Shown here piece by piece: positions 26,215 to 34,715 of a stretch of DNA of 64,000 nucleotides. The translations under genes were made by a program, and so were the position numbers. Under the pieces are notes generated by a model. The model ran no database searches. It saw only the letters and a list, made by a program, of their open reading frames with translations, and was not told the origin of the DNA. Numbering within the stretch: the first letter of the stretch is position 1; every line of letters starts with the position of its first letter. Origin of the DNA: Methylomusa anaerophila (GTDB lineage: Bacteria > Bacillota > Negativicutes > Sporomusales > Sporomusaceae); NCBI RefSeq assembly GCF_003966895.1, contig NZ_AP018449.1, forward strand, positions 3,551,501 through 3,615,500. The letters are read 5' to 3'.

Positions 26215-26475
26215 ATGCCTCGGATTATTCCAATTCGAGATTTGAAAAACACAAGTGAGATTTCTCAAATGTGTCACGCATCCAATGAACCTATTTTTAT
26301 AACCAAAAATGGTTATGGTGATATGGTAATCATGAGTATGAAAATATATGAAGAAAAAATGTTCATGCTTGACGTATACAGCAAGCTCATTGCATCCGAG
26401 GAACAGTTGGCGGAAGGAAAAGTGCTGGATGGTGACGCTTCGTTAAAAAGCATAAGAGAAAAATACAATGTATAG
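26215..26475 (+). CDS. Type II antitoxin, Phd/YefM family
   Basis: 86 residues from ATG 26215 (AAGGAGGTGG upstream); the GTG at 26206 lies within the ribosome site. The start PRIIPIRDLKNTSEISQMCH is the DNA-binding Phd fold, followed by NEPIFITKNGYGDMVIMSMK, the core beta strand, and a C-terminal helix that wraps the toxin (SEEQLAEGKVLDGDAS). It overlaps the next start by 8 bases, the normal layout for antitoxin-toxin pairs. It likely represses its own promoter. Confidence 0.88.
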   Translation: MPRIIPIRDLKNTSEISQMCHASNEPIFITKNGYGDMVIMSMKIYEEKMFMLDVYSKLIASEEQLAEGKVLDGDASLKSIREKYNV

Positions 26476-26668
26476 ATTGATTGTCTCAGAACTTGCGCAT
26501 CAAGATTTAGACAATATTGTTTCGTACATTGCCATAAAATTGGCGAATCCTATGGCAGCTAGAGATTTCCTAAATGAAGTGGATAGCTGCTGCTATTATG
26601 AATATTCTAGACTTTATAATCATCTGCCAATCACAGGTGATTTTTTTATGCCTATTTTCAAGGGGTGA
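26468..26668 (+). pseudogene. RelE/ParE-type toxin, truncated
   Basis: The first 40 residues are a good ParE/RelE N-terminus: MYRLIVSELAHQDLDNIVSYIAIKLANPMAARDFLNEV. After DSC the sequence no longer fits the family: the beta strands and the C-terminal basic/aromatic residues that form the active site are missing, replaced by about 20 unrelated residues crossing a terminator-like hairpin. Full-length members have 95-105 residues. The toxin is therefore probably dead while its antitoxin is intact. Confidence 0.78.
26619..26647 (+). terminator. Rho-independent terminator of the toxin-antitoxin operon
   Basis: ATCATCTG (26619-26626) pairs with CAGGTGAT (26634-26641) with one G-T pair, followed by seven T residues. 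It overlaps the end of the truncated toxin frame, showing that the 3' part of the toxin gene was lost up to here. Confidence 0.65.
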
Positions 26669-26964
26669 TTCCTTGCGCATAACCATTTCGTTTACTAAGC
26701 GAAAACTGGATTTATTGTAAAGCAAAGTCTTCAGAAGCTGGAATTTGTGACAAACGGATAATCCTTTTGCCTTGAGAAAAACCGTTGGATATATAAGTTA
26801 TTTAATTTTATTTGCAAAAAAATCAAAATAAAATCAAAATTGGAATTATTTAACTTGTGGAGTATCAGCTTGATGTATAATACTATTGATATAGGAAAAA
26901 AGAGGCAAAATATCGTTTTAAACATTACTAATCATTTGATAATTGAAAATAAGGGGGAAGCTGT
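26648..26964. other. AT-rich leader upstream of the 1423-residue protein gene
   Basis: No gene. TATAAT at 26875-26880 preceded by TTGTGG at 26854 (15-bp spacing) is a possible promoter, with a further 85-base leader. AAGGGGGAAG precedes the start codon at 26965. Confidence 0.4.
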
Positions 26965-29900
26965 ATGAATATCGACCATTCCAAAATGGAAAAAAGGACA
27001 TTTCATTTTAATTTGAATCATTGTTCGAAAATCCAAAACTTTAAGCTTGCGGTCGGAGCAACCAAATATGAAATAAAACGTCACACCCCTGAGACTATCG
27101 CGTTTTACCGACGTGAAAACCGGTTTCTAGCCTTAATGGCTGAAGATGAGATTCGAAATATTACCCATTATGCTGAGGAAATTGCCCTGCCGAATGAGAC
27201 AGTTCAAATGCTAAAAGTGACATTTGATACAGGGGACACGTCGGTCAATATTCCGGGATTGGCGTTAATGTGGGTTCATGTTCCAGCAGCTCATCGCCTC
27301 AAGCACCGGCAGAAAAAGATCAATGCCGGCAGCAAAATTCACCATCCTAAAGTAAAGTTGCTTTGCGATTCAAAACCTTTTTCTATCGATGAAATGCTCA
27401 GGATTTATGGCGAAGCCGATTATACAATTACCCCCATGGATATTGCGGTAGCGATAGTGTTTCAGCATCCCCAACTTGCAAGCATCGACCCGAAAACTGC
27501 CGCCATCGTCCTCGATGATCATATCAAGAAAGCGCCGGACCTAATTAATTTTGCAAATTCCATTTCCGCTCAGGGTCCCGCGACCCCCGCGGGAGGATGG
27601 GCCACCATTTGTCCCTCAGTCGACAAGGACGGCAAGGCATTAACATGGGGAAAAGACTACCCTTCCCATAAAGAGGGCGATGTGGTCTATCAATATAAGC
27701 TTTCTGCCAAAACCCTGGACGCCTCGGGCGATTCATTAAGTTATTCCTTAACCTCATCACAGGACGATGACGCTCTTAAAAATATTACATGGTCTGTCAA
27801 TCAGGGTTCCGGCGCCATGAGTGTTCAAAATTTATCCACCAGTAAACTTCTGGCTACAGCTAGCGATAATAGTGGTTATTCCTTTACAGTAAACTGCAAA
27901 ACAGCAGGTTGCGGCCTGACGGTTTACGATAATTCACTGAAATATTCCAAGACAGATAGTACTTTTTCAATTAATGTCAAGAACAACTTTCTTCGTACTT
28001 TAAGCGCCTATGTCGAGTTTTATGATGAGGCGGGCAATGTCGTTCATAAGCCGGATAATTGGAAAGAGAACTTACCCGATTGGCTGCAAAGCATTTTTGA
28101 GACAGACAGTAAAAAGTTCATCTCTTCCGTAACCTGCGTTAATGTCATCTTGGGGATTCCGATGCCCACCGACCCAACGAATCTTTCATTCTCATGGCCG
28201 GAAGAGGCTGTATCTTGTAAGATCATGCTTGGTGGTGCGGGAACCAGCGAGTGGGACGAAGCTGTCGATTTAGGGGGAGTATTTTTAACCGGCATATTCC
28301 AATTTGGCATTCCCCTTCTGTTCCTGGCGGCAGGGGCCGTCATCACCAGCACAAGCTGGTTTAAATCGTTTATAGCCGATAAAGATAATGTTGCTGCCGC
28401 TCTTGGAGTCACCTTTGGTATAGTAGGGGGCGGAACAGCGACCGCCTGCGCGGTTTTTAATGTCAAAAAGGTATTAACTATTCTCGCCGACGCGATAGCC
28501 GGCATTATTGCCGGGCCGGGGCTTGAAAAACTGGCTGTCTATATATGTGAAAAGTTAACAGAGGCCGAAATGGAAGAGGCCATTCCCTATGTCGGCATGG
28601 CGACTGCCATTGCCAACCGGGCCATCCAATTTGGTGAGATAACCGAATCAACCGTTGAAATCCTCTGTTCGCCCGCGACCTACAAAGTCGATGTCAACCG
28701 CACACTGCCGCTCCAAGTGAAGATCCATCCCGATCCGACGCATGGTACCGCCGAAAACCCAGCGGTTTGGCCTGAGGTTAGCGACCATTACCAGGTCATT
28801 GTCCAGTATAAAGGCGGCACCAACTTTATTATGACCGGCGATATGCCAACAACAACTAAAAGCGAGCCATTGATCCTAACCTTCCCCCAACTGCCGGCAG
28901 GGGGAGAAATCCAAGTTTCCTGTGGTATTTTTTCCGAGACGAACTGGCTGGCGGGCAAATGGACCAGTTCCTGGGTGAAGGCAGAGCTTCCGGTCGACCG
29001 GGACATTTTGGCTCTGGAAGGGAGCATCCAGGAAAATCTGGTGCCGTTAACTGCAGATACATATTACTCATATAAAGAAAAGATCGTTTACGACCCAGTC
29101 GCGGCGGCCCACCGTTGGCAACCTGCAATGTTCGTACTGCCTGATGGTTCTGATAAATCGCTTGATAGTGCAGTTATTTCAGACGCAATCCGACAAACTT
29201 TCAGTGATAGCGCCATTAATTTATCCACATCGGCAAGCGTCCAGATCGTTAAAAAAGGCAGCGAGTGGAAAATTAACGATGGCGCTGACAGCTATGATGT
29301 CAAAAAAGTTCAAAAGGATAGTATTGGTAATATGGAAATCCAGGTATATACTCATAATCAACCCCTGCAGACTGTTGATTGCCTCAACCCGTCTAATGAT
29401 GGTCACAATCTTGGAAAATTGGTGGATATCACCATTAATGATCATGCATATATGCTGGGATATTGCTGGATGGCCTCCGGTCAAAACATCATTCCCGACG
29501 GCGGTCAACAGCCGACTAACGTTCAGATGTATACCTTCCAAAACATTAATGTTCTCGGGTGTCCCGAAGACTCTTTAAAGTTTCCGGCATACGGGTTTTC
29601 CAAGCAGCCGTATATACTCTATGATCAGTTCGGACCGGCTCCGCTTTTCGCAATGCCCATCGCGTATGAAACGGATCTGGACAGCGGAAAAATCACCCCC
29701 CAGATAAGTACTTTATTTACCACTTATGGTTATCCGCTTCCCACAGATGCAACCGTAACGATTGTTGTTCAAGGAACCGAATGGTATGTGGGTGAACCCG
29801 GCAAGCAACCGGCATACGACATCAGGCGGGTTACCGATCAACTTGAGGTTCATCCTTATCCTTGTCAACCATACAGTCCAAATAATTTCTATGTCGATCC

Positions 29901-31236
29901 TGTCGGCGATGTGTATCATTTGCGCCAAATAACCTTGGACAATGAAACGCCGTTGGATATGTCGCGCCAAAAAAGCTGGGGCTGTTTCACTGAGCCGCAT
30001 ATGGATGCCTTTGTGGTGCATCCGCAGGGTTATGTACTAGGTGTCAGCTGGATGAACAGTAAAATGGAGATTTTGAAGCTGCCGGATCAACCGACAACCG
30101 ATGATCAGGCTGCTCCTGCCATTATCGTCGCGGGAGAAGGCGCACGTCAAGGCTTAATGAGTGGTCCGGTTGCCCTCAATGTCACACCCGATGGACGGGT
30201 TTTGGTTCTGGAGACCGGCAACAGCCGCATTCAGGCTTTTGATATCAACGGCAATCCGGTACCATCCTTTGACGGCTCGGCAGTTGCCCAAGCCGCCGCC
30301 GCCTTTGCGCCGAATTTGGATGATCAATGCGTCCCTCTTGCTCTCCGGCAGGTTTATGCGGATGCGGGATCTCCGCTCAGCGAAGAATGGAATCTGCAGG
30401 ACGGCGATATGATTTACAATATCAACCGAAGGGCTGATGGACTGACTGTCACCATGCAGGGCGCCAATATTTCGCAAAACTGGCAGATCGATAATGAAGG
30501 AACCTTGTATCAGTTGAAAATTTCCGGTCAACAGATCGATGTTTCTCAAAATTCCCGGACACTATTCACGTTGGACGCGGAATATGCAGCTTTGCTGGAT
30601 ATAGGAATCACCGATGAAGTTCGGGCGGCCTTCCAGGCGCAAACCATAACATTATCCCCAAAGGCTCAAATCGCCGGTGATACGTTTATTTTGTCCGCCG
30701 CTTCCGAAGAGACGCTGGCCCTGAACAGCATTCCCCAGGAACTCATCGACGGCTTGAACGCTAGGCTAATACATATCGGAACCAATCCCGCCCTGCACTC
30801 GGAGGTAATGGTCATTGTCAATAAGCCGGGGCAACAATGGCTAATCCGGGATCTTCCCCAAAGTAACGCTTATAGCGTAACCTTTGACAAAGATCATAAC
30901 CGGCTCAACATGGTGAACTGCCTAAGCTACATGCCTCTTTACAAAAAGACTGGCGAGACCGATACAACCTATCTGGATATGGCATCTGAGATCAAAGGAT
31001 ATATTTATGTCCTGGCCTATAATGACGACGGCAAAAAGATAGCCGACTACTATATCGACATCTACGAACCTGGCGGGAAATGGCTGAGCAGGACTTACGG
31101 CGTCAATGCCGGCAAGTTTATTGTGGATATGTGGCGCAATATGTTCACGCTGAACTTCGAATCGCAATTAGGGCCTGGCGGCCGTACCGAACCGTCGGTC
31201 AGTGAATGGATCCCTTCGACGCCGGACGGCAACTAA
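26965..31236 (+). CDS. 1423-residue protein of unknown family with internal repeats and hydrophobic core
   Basis: Family not recognised. There is no signal peptide. Residues 1-200 are mixed alpha/beta and basic. Residues 205-340 have a beta-rich, Ser/Thr/Asn-rich pattern. Residues 436-459, 476-497 and 503-518 are three strongly hydrophobic segments that could insert into a membrane, followed by an amphipathic stretch (LEKLAVYICEKLTEAEMEE). Residues 1051-1100 contain an NHL-like propeller blade (GPVALNVTPDGRVLVLETGNSRIQAFD), and 1010-1040 look like a second. A repeat of about 60 residues occurs at roughly 735-797, 908-966 and 1254-1319 (pattern V-x-I-V-x2-G-x2-W-x-[IV]), with weaker copies near 1125 and 1210; the same repeat is in the pentapeptide protein four genes on. 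It is first in a cluster with two TULIP-like proteins (37 bases to the next start). A secreted-without-signal toxin or structural protein is possible; this is inference. Confidence 0.75.
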   Translation: MNIDHSKMEKRTFHFNLNHCSKIQNFKLAVGATKYEIKRHTPETIAFYRRENRFLALMAEDEIRNITHYAEEIALPNETVQMLKVTFDTGDTSVNIPGLALMWVHVPAAHRLKHRQKKINAGSKIHHPKVKLLCDSKPFSIDEMLRIYGEADYTITPMDIAVAIVFQHPQLASIDPKTAAIVLDDHIKKAPDLINFANSISAQGPATPAGGWATICPSVDKDGKALTWGKDYPSHKEGDVVYQYKLSAKTLDASGDSLSYSLTSSQDDDALKNITWSVNQGSGAMSVQNLSTSKLLATASDNSGYSFTVNCKTAGCGLTVYDNSLKYSKTDSTFSINVKNNFLRTLSAYVEFYDEAGNVVHKPDNWKENLPDWLQSIFETDSKKFISSVTCVNVILGIPMPTDPTNLSFSWPEEAVSCKIMLGGAGTSEWDEAVDLGGVFLTGIFQFGIPLLFLAAGAVITSTSWFKSFIADKDNVAAALGVTFGIVGGGTATACAVFNVKKVLTILADAIAGIIAGPGLEKLAVYICEKLTEAEMEEAIPYVGMATAIANRAIQFGEITESTVEILCSPATYKVDVNRTLPLQVKIHPDPTHGTAENPAVWPEVSDHYQVIVQYKGGTNFIMTGDMPTTTKSEPLILTFPQLPAGGEIQVSCGIFSETNWLAGKWTSSWVKAELPVDRDILALEGSIQENLVPLTADTYYSYKEKIVYDPVAAAHRWQPAMFVLPDGSDKSLDSAVISDAIRQTFSDSAINLSTSASVQIVKKGSEWKINDGADSYDVKKVQKDSIGNMEIQVYTHNQPLQTVDCLNPSNDGHNLGKLVDITINDHAYMLGYCWMASGQNIIPDGGQQPTNVQMYTFQNINVLGCPEDSLKFPAYGFSKQPYILYDQFGPAPLFAMPIAYETDLDSGKITPQISTLFTTYGYPLPTDATVTIVVQGTEWYVGEPGKQPAYDIRRVTDQLEVHPYPCQPYSPNNFYVDPVGDVYHLRQITLDNETPLDMSRQKSWGCFTEPHMDAFVVHPQGYVLGVSWMNSKMEILKLPDQPTTDDQAAPAIIVAGEGARQGLMSGPVALNVTPDGRVLVLETGNSRIQAFDINGNPVPSFDGSAVAQAAAAFAPNLDDQCVPLALRQVYADAGSPLSEEWNLQDGDMIYNINRRADGLTVTMQGANISQNWQIDNEGTLYQLKISGQQIDVSQNSRTLFTLDAEYAALLDIGITDEVRAAFQAQTITLSPKAQIAGDTFILSAASEETLALNSIPQELIDGLNARLIHIGTNPALHSEVMVIVNKPGQQWLIRDLPQSNAYSVTFDKDHNRLNMVNCLSYMPLYKKTGETDTTYLDMASEIKGYIYVLAYNDDGKKIADYYIDIYEPGGKWLSRTYGVNAGKFIVDMWRNMFTLNFESQLGPGGRTEPSVSEWIPSTPDGN

Positions 31237-31273
31237 CCTTAATTCGATCAAATTAATTAAAGGAGGCCCGCCT

Positions 31274-32938
31274 GTGGGTGCAATTACAACCGCAGTATCC
31301 CAGAATGGCATGAAATATTTTCTTTCAACTCCCAGCATGATTGACACGATTAAAAATTGTTTGGCCGGGCAGACAATCAACCATGATAAAATCTCTAACC
31401 TAAATATCCCAGTCGGGTTAACCACAAGTATCGTAGACATGGAAATTAACATGTACAACGGCACCACCTCCAGCGTCAGCGTGGTTTGGGACAACAGCGC
31501 ATTTACCCAGAGCGACAACGGGAAGTTCAGCCTGGGTTTCACGGCTTCATTCGATGTTAAGTATGAAAAATGGCATGAAGAGGGCACCAGGCTCAAAACC
31601 ACCACCTCAATCCCGGTTAAAACACCCTTCGATCAAGACTGCAAGGACCAATTCCACTTTCATGTCGATTTGGAATATCACATTGATCTCGTTTTATCCA
31701 TCAGCGACGGCAATTTTGTCTTTCAGGTCAAAAAAGTGACCCAGCAAGATATTGAAGAATCTGACATCCACATCCCGGACGACAGCGAAATCTCAGGCAT
31801 CGAGGACACATCCTTCCTAAAAGATATTCGCGACAACATCAACAAACACTTTGTTGATGAGATCGACTTTTCCAGCGCCGTCAAAAGCGCCTTGAATCCG
31901 AAGCTGGCTTCCATCCCCAATAGCGGACATCTAACCGATAACATCATTTTCTTCTTTGCTCCGGATCAGATCGCCTTCCCCAAAGATGGGGACGGCAACT
32001 ACTACACTCAAAGTTCGGTTTCAGGTCAAGTAACATATAAAGGTCAACCGTATCCAGGTGAGCTCCCGTCCGTCCCGCCGATGCCGGACAATATCCCGGA
32101 TAAACACGTCCATTTAAATGTGACGGATTACGTATTCAACGGGTTGTTCTGGGGTTTCTACAACGACGGGCTTTTAGAGCTGGAAGTCGTAAAAAGCATG
32201 TTGGCTGATCCCCAGGAATTAAACACTAACTATTACAGAGACACCTTTCCTCCCATATATAAATTCGCACCCAATTGCGATATGACGGTGGATGTGGCGG
32301 CTATTCAGGCCCCCGCCCAACAAAATCAAGCCGCCTACGAAATAACTGACACCACGATCCAAAATCTGACCGGTAAAGTCCCCGACGATGTCTTGAAAAC
32401 CCTGGCAGCCGATATGGAAGGTTTAATTTATATCGACATTGATGATTTTAATTCCGACTTGAATACCTACCTCGGCGCGGATAATTTTAAGCTTTACGGC
32501 AACCTCATTGACATCCAAGCGCAAACCATCGCCTCCGTCGTCCGCCACAGCATGTCCTTTGATGTGTATGCCCTTATGCCGGACAGCGGTGGCAATACCC
32601 AGAAAACATTTATGTTTGAATGCAATGTCAGCCAGACCGATTACCTGAACGACTATGTTCTAGGAAACCAGGCCGACGTTCAGACGCTGAAATTTTATTT
32701 TAATCTTCACGACGCTAATGCGACCCTCGTCAAGTCCAATGTTCCCGGTTTGACGACGCAGTATGATTTTAACATGCTATGGAGCTTCATTATCCGGCCG
32801 GAAATGGCCAAAACCATACAAAAAATGGGTGATAACGGGGTGCCATTGCCATCAGTAAAAGGATTCCTTTTTGAAAATGCCACAGTCGATTTATTTGAAG
32901 GCTATACATCAATTGCTTCTGATATTAATATCGGATAA
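31274..32938 (+). CDS. BPI/LBP/CETP-like (TULIP) lipid-binding protein, copy 1
   Basis: 554 residues from GTG 31274 (AAAGGAGG ten bases upstream; earlier in-frame starts lack a ribosome site). The layout follows the two-barrel BPI family. It starts GAITTAVSQNGMKYF, comparable to the SQKGLDYA start of human BPI. An N-terminal barrel of about 250 residues follows, then a proline-rich linker (QPYPGELPSVPPMPDNIPD, about 258-277), immediately KHVHLNVTDYVFNGLFWGFY (BPI: R-x-V-Y-L-G-L-S-D-Y-F-F-N), a second barrel, and a terminal GVPLPSVKGFLFENATVDLF (BPI: GFPLPTPARVQLYNVVLQ). No signal peptide, so unlike BPI it is made in the cytoplasm; clostridial P47/OrfX TULIPs are the same. It should bind phospholipid or another lipid in a tubular cavity. 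Family call is from motifs recalled, not from a search. Confidence 0.62.
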   Translation: MGAITTAVSQNGMKYFLSTPSMIDTIKNCLAGQTINHDKISNLNIPVGLTTSIVDMEINMYNGTTSSVSVVWDNSAFTQSDNGKFSLGFTASFDVKYEKWHEEGTRLKTTTSIPVKTPFDQDCKDQFHFHVDLEYHIDLVLSISDGNFVFQVKKVTQQDIEESDIHIPDDSEISGIEDTSFLKDIRDNINKHFVDEIDFSSAVKSALNPKLASIPNSGHLTDNIIFFFAPDQIAFPKDGDGNYYTQSSVSGQVTYKGQPYPGELPSVPPMPDNIPDKHVHLNVTDYVFNGLFWGFYNDGLLELEVVKSMLADPQELNTNYYRDTFPPIYKFAPNCDMTVDVAAIQAPAQQNQAAYEITDTTIQNLTGKVPDDVLKTLAADMEGLIYIDIDDFNSDLNTYLGADNFKLYGNLIDIQAQTIASVVRHSMSFDVYALMPDSGGNTQKTFMFECNVSQTDYLNDYVLGNQADVQTLKFYFNLHDANATLVKSNVPGLTTQYDFNMLWSFIIRPEMAKTIQKMGDNGVPLPSVKGFLFENATVDLFEGYTSIASDINIG

Positions 32939-33045
32939 CGATAACTATAGCAGCCTGTTAGCCGGATATTTTGAAAAAACGTTTTGATTGCGGTGAGTTA
33001 ACCTCACCGCAATCAAAAATAAACTTTTTATAAGGAGGCTCACAT

Positions 33046-34698
33046 ATGGGCGCAATTACAGCTGCAGTATCCCAAAAAGGCATGAAGTATTTTTTTGCCA
33101 CTATTATGGCGGACACAATCAAGAACTGCCTGGCCGGGCAGACGATTAGCCATGAAAATATTCCAAACACTGGTAAAATTGTCGGCACGTACATCGAAAA
33201 CATCAATATCGACATGGATAACGGCGCCACCTCCAATGTCAGCGTCGCTTCAAATGACAACGCATTTATCCAAAGCGATAGTGGAAAGTTCACCATGAGT
33301 TTCTTGGCCTCATTTGATGTCTCGTTTGAAAAATGGCATGAAAAAGGAAGATATTGCGTTCCTAGCAATCCGCCGGACGTTGTTTCCTTCGATGACGACT
33401 GCCGCGACAAATTTCACTTTCATGTCGGAAATCTGGAATATAAAATTGATCTCTCTTTATCCGTTAGCAAGGGCAATTTTGTTATAGATGTCACCAAGGT
33501 GACCCAGGGAACAATTCAAGAATCCAACATCCACATTCCTGACGATAGCGAAATCGCTGGCATCGAGGGCAACTCCTGCGTCCCAGGCCGATTTCTCAGC
33601 GGCATCAATACGCACTTTGTCGCCGGAATCGATTTTGCCAACAATATTAAGAACGCTTTGAACACTAATCTGGCTACCATCCCCAACAGTGGCCACCTAA
33701 CCGATAAAATTGTCTTCTTTTTCGCGCCGGATCAGATTGCTTTCCCCAAAGATGGTGACGGCAATTATTACACCCAGAGCTCGGTCTCAGGTCAGGTGAC
33801 ATATAACGGGGCTGCGTATCCTGGTCAGATCCCTTCTGTTCCGCCGCAACCAGACAATGTTCCGGGCAAACACATTCATTTTAACGCTACGGATTACGTA
33901 TTTAATGGATTGTTCTGGGGTTTTTACAACGACGGGCGTATAAAGCTGGAAGTTGTTAAAAACATGTTAGCCGATCCCCAAGAATTAAATACCTCGTATT
34001 ACAAAGATACCTACCCCGCTATATTTAAATTCGCCCCCAACTGTGATATGGTGGTGGATGTAGCGGCTATTCAGGCCCCAACCCAACAAAATCAAACCGC
34101 CTACGAAATAACCGACACCACGATCCAAAATCTGACCAGTAAAGTCCCCGCCGACGTCTTAAAAACCCTGACGGACGATATGAAAGGTGGGATCTATATT
34201 GGTATCGACAACTTCAACTCCGACTTGAATACCTACCTCGGCGCGGATAATTTTAAGCTTTACGGCAGCCTCATTGATATTCAATCGCAAACCGTCGCCT
34301 CCGTCGTCAGCCATAGCATGTCCTTTGATGTTTATGCCCTTATGCCGGACACTGGCGGCAATGTGCAGAAAACCTTCATGTTTGAAGCTAATGTCAGTCA
34401 GACCGATTATCTGAACCAGTATGTGCTTGGAGTGCAAGGCAACGCTCAGACGGTGCAGTTTTATTTTAATCTCCACGATGCTAATGCGACTGTCGTCAAG
34501 TCCAATGTTCCCGGTTTGCAGGATGATTTTAATAATTTCTGGCTCTTCGTCATCCGTCCGGAAATGGCCAAAACCATACAAAAAATGGGCGACACCGGGG
34601 TTGCCCTGCCCTTCGTCAAAGGCTTCCTGTTCGAAAATGCCACGGTAAATTTATTTGAAGGCTATACGTCGATTGCTTCCGATATAAAAATCGGATAA
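33046..34698 (+). CDS. BPI/LBP/CETP-like (TULIP) lipid-binding protein, copy 2
   Basis: 550 residues, a tandem paralogue of the preceding gene with the same length and layout: GAITAAVSQKGMKYFF at the start, proline-rich linker (AAYPGQIPSVPPQPDNVPG), KHIHFNATDYVFNGLFWGFY, KFAPNCDMVVDVAAIQAP and GVALPFVKGFLFENATVNLF at the end. The C-terminal halves are almost identical, and stretches of DNA around 34218-34262 are base-for-base the same as 32457-32501, which points to recent duplication or gene conversion. Differences cluster in the N-terminal barrel. AAGGAGG lies seven bases before the ATG. Two BPI-like proteins of equal length suggest a heterodimer or two ligand specificities. Confidence 0.62.
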   Translation: MGAITAAVSQKGMKYFFATIMADTIKNCLAGQTISHENIPNTGKIVGTYIENINIDMDNGATSNVSVASNDNAFIQSDSGKFTMSFLASFDVSFEKWHEKGRYCVPSNPPDVVSFDDDCRDKFHFHVGNLEYKIDLSLSVSKGNFVIDVTKVTQGTIQESNIHIPDDSEIAGIEGNSCVPGRFLSGINTHFVAGIDFANNIKNALNTNLATIPNSGHLTDKIVFFFAPDQIAFPKDGDGNYYTQSSVSGQVTYNGAAYPGQIPSVPPQPDNVPGKHIHFNATDYVFNGLFWGFYNDGRIKLEVVKNMLADPQELNTSYYKDTYPAIFKFAPNCDMVVDVAAIQAPTQQNQTAYEITDTTIQNLTSKVPADVLKTLTDDMKGGIYIGIDNFNSDLNTYLGADNFKLYGSLIDIQSQTVASVVSHSMSFDVYALMPDTGGNVQKTFMFEANVSQTDYLNQYVLGVQGNAQTVQFYFNLHDANATVVKSNVPGLQDDFNNFWLFVIRPEMAKTIQKMGDTGVALPFVKGFLFENATVNLFEGYTSIASDIKIG

Positions 34699-34715
34699 TA
34701 AAATAGGAGAGTTAT

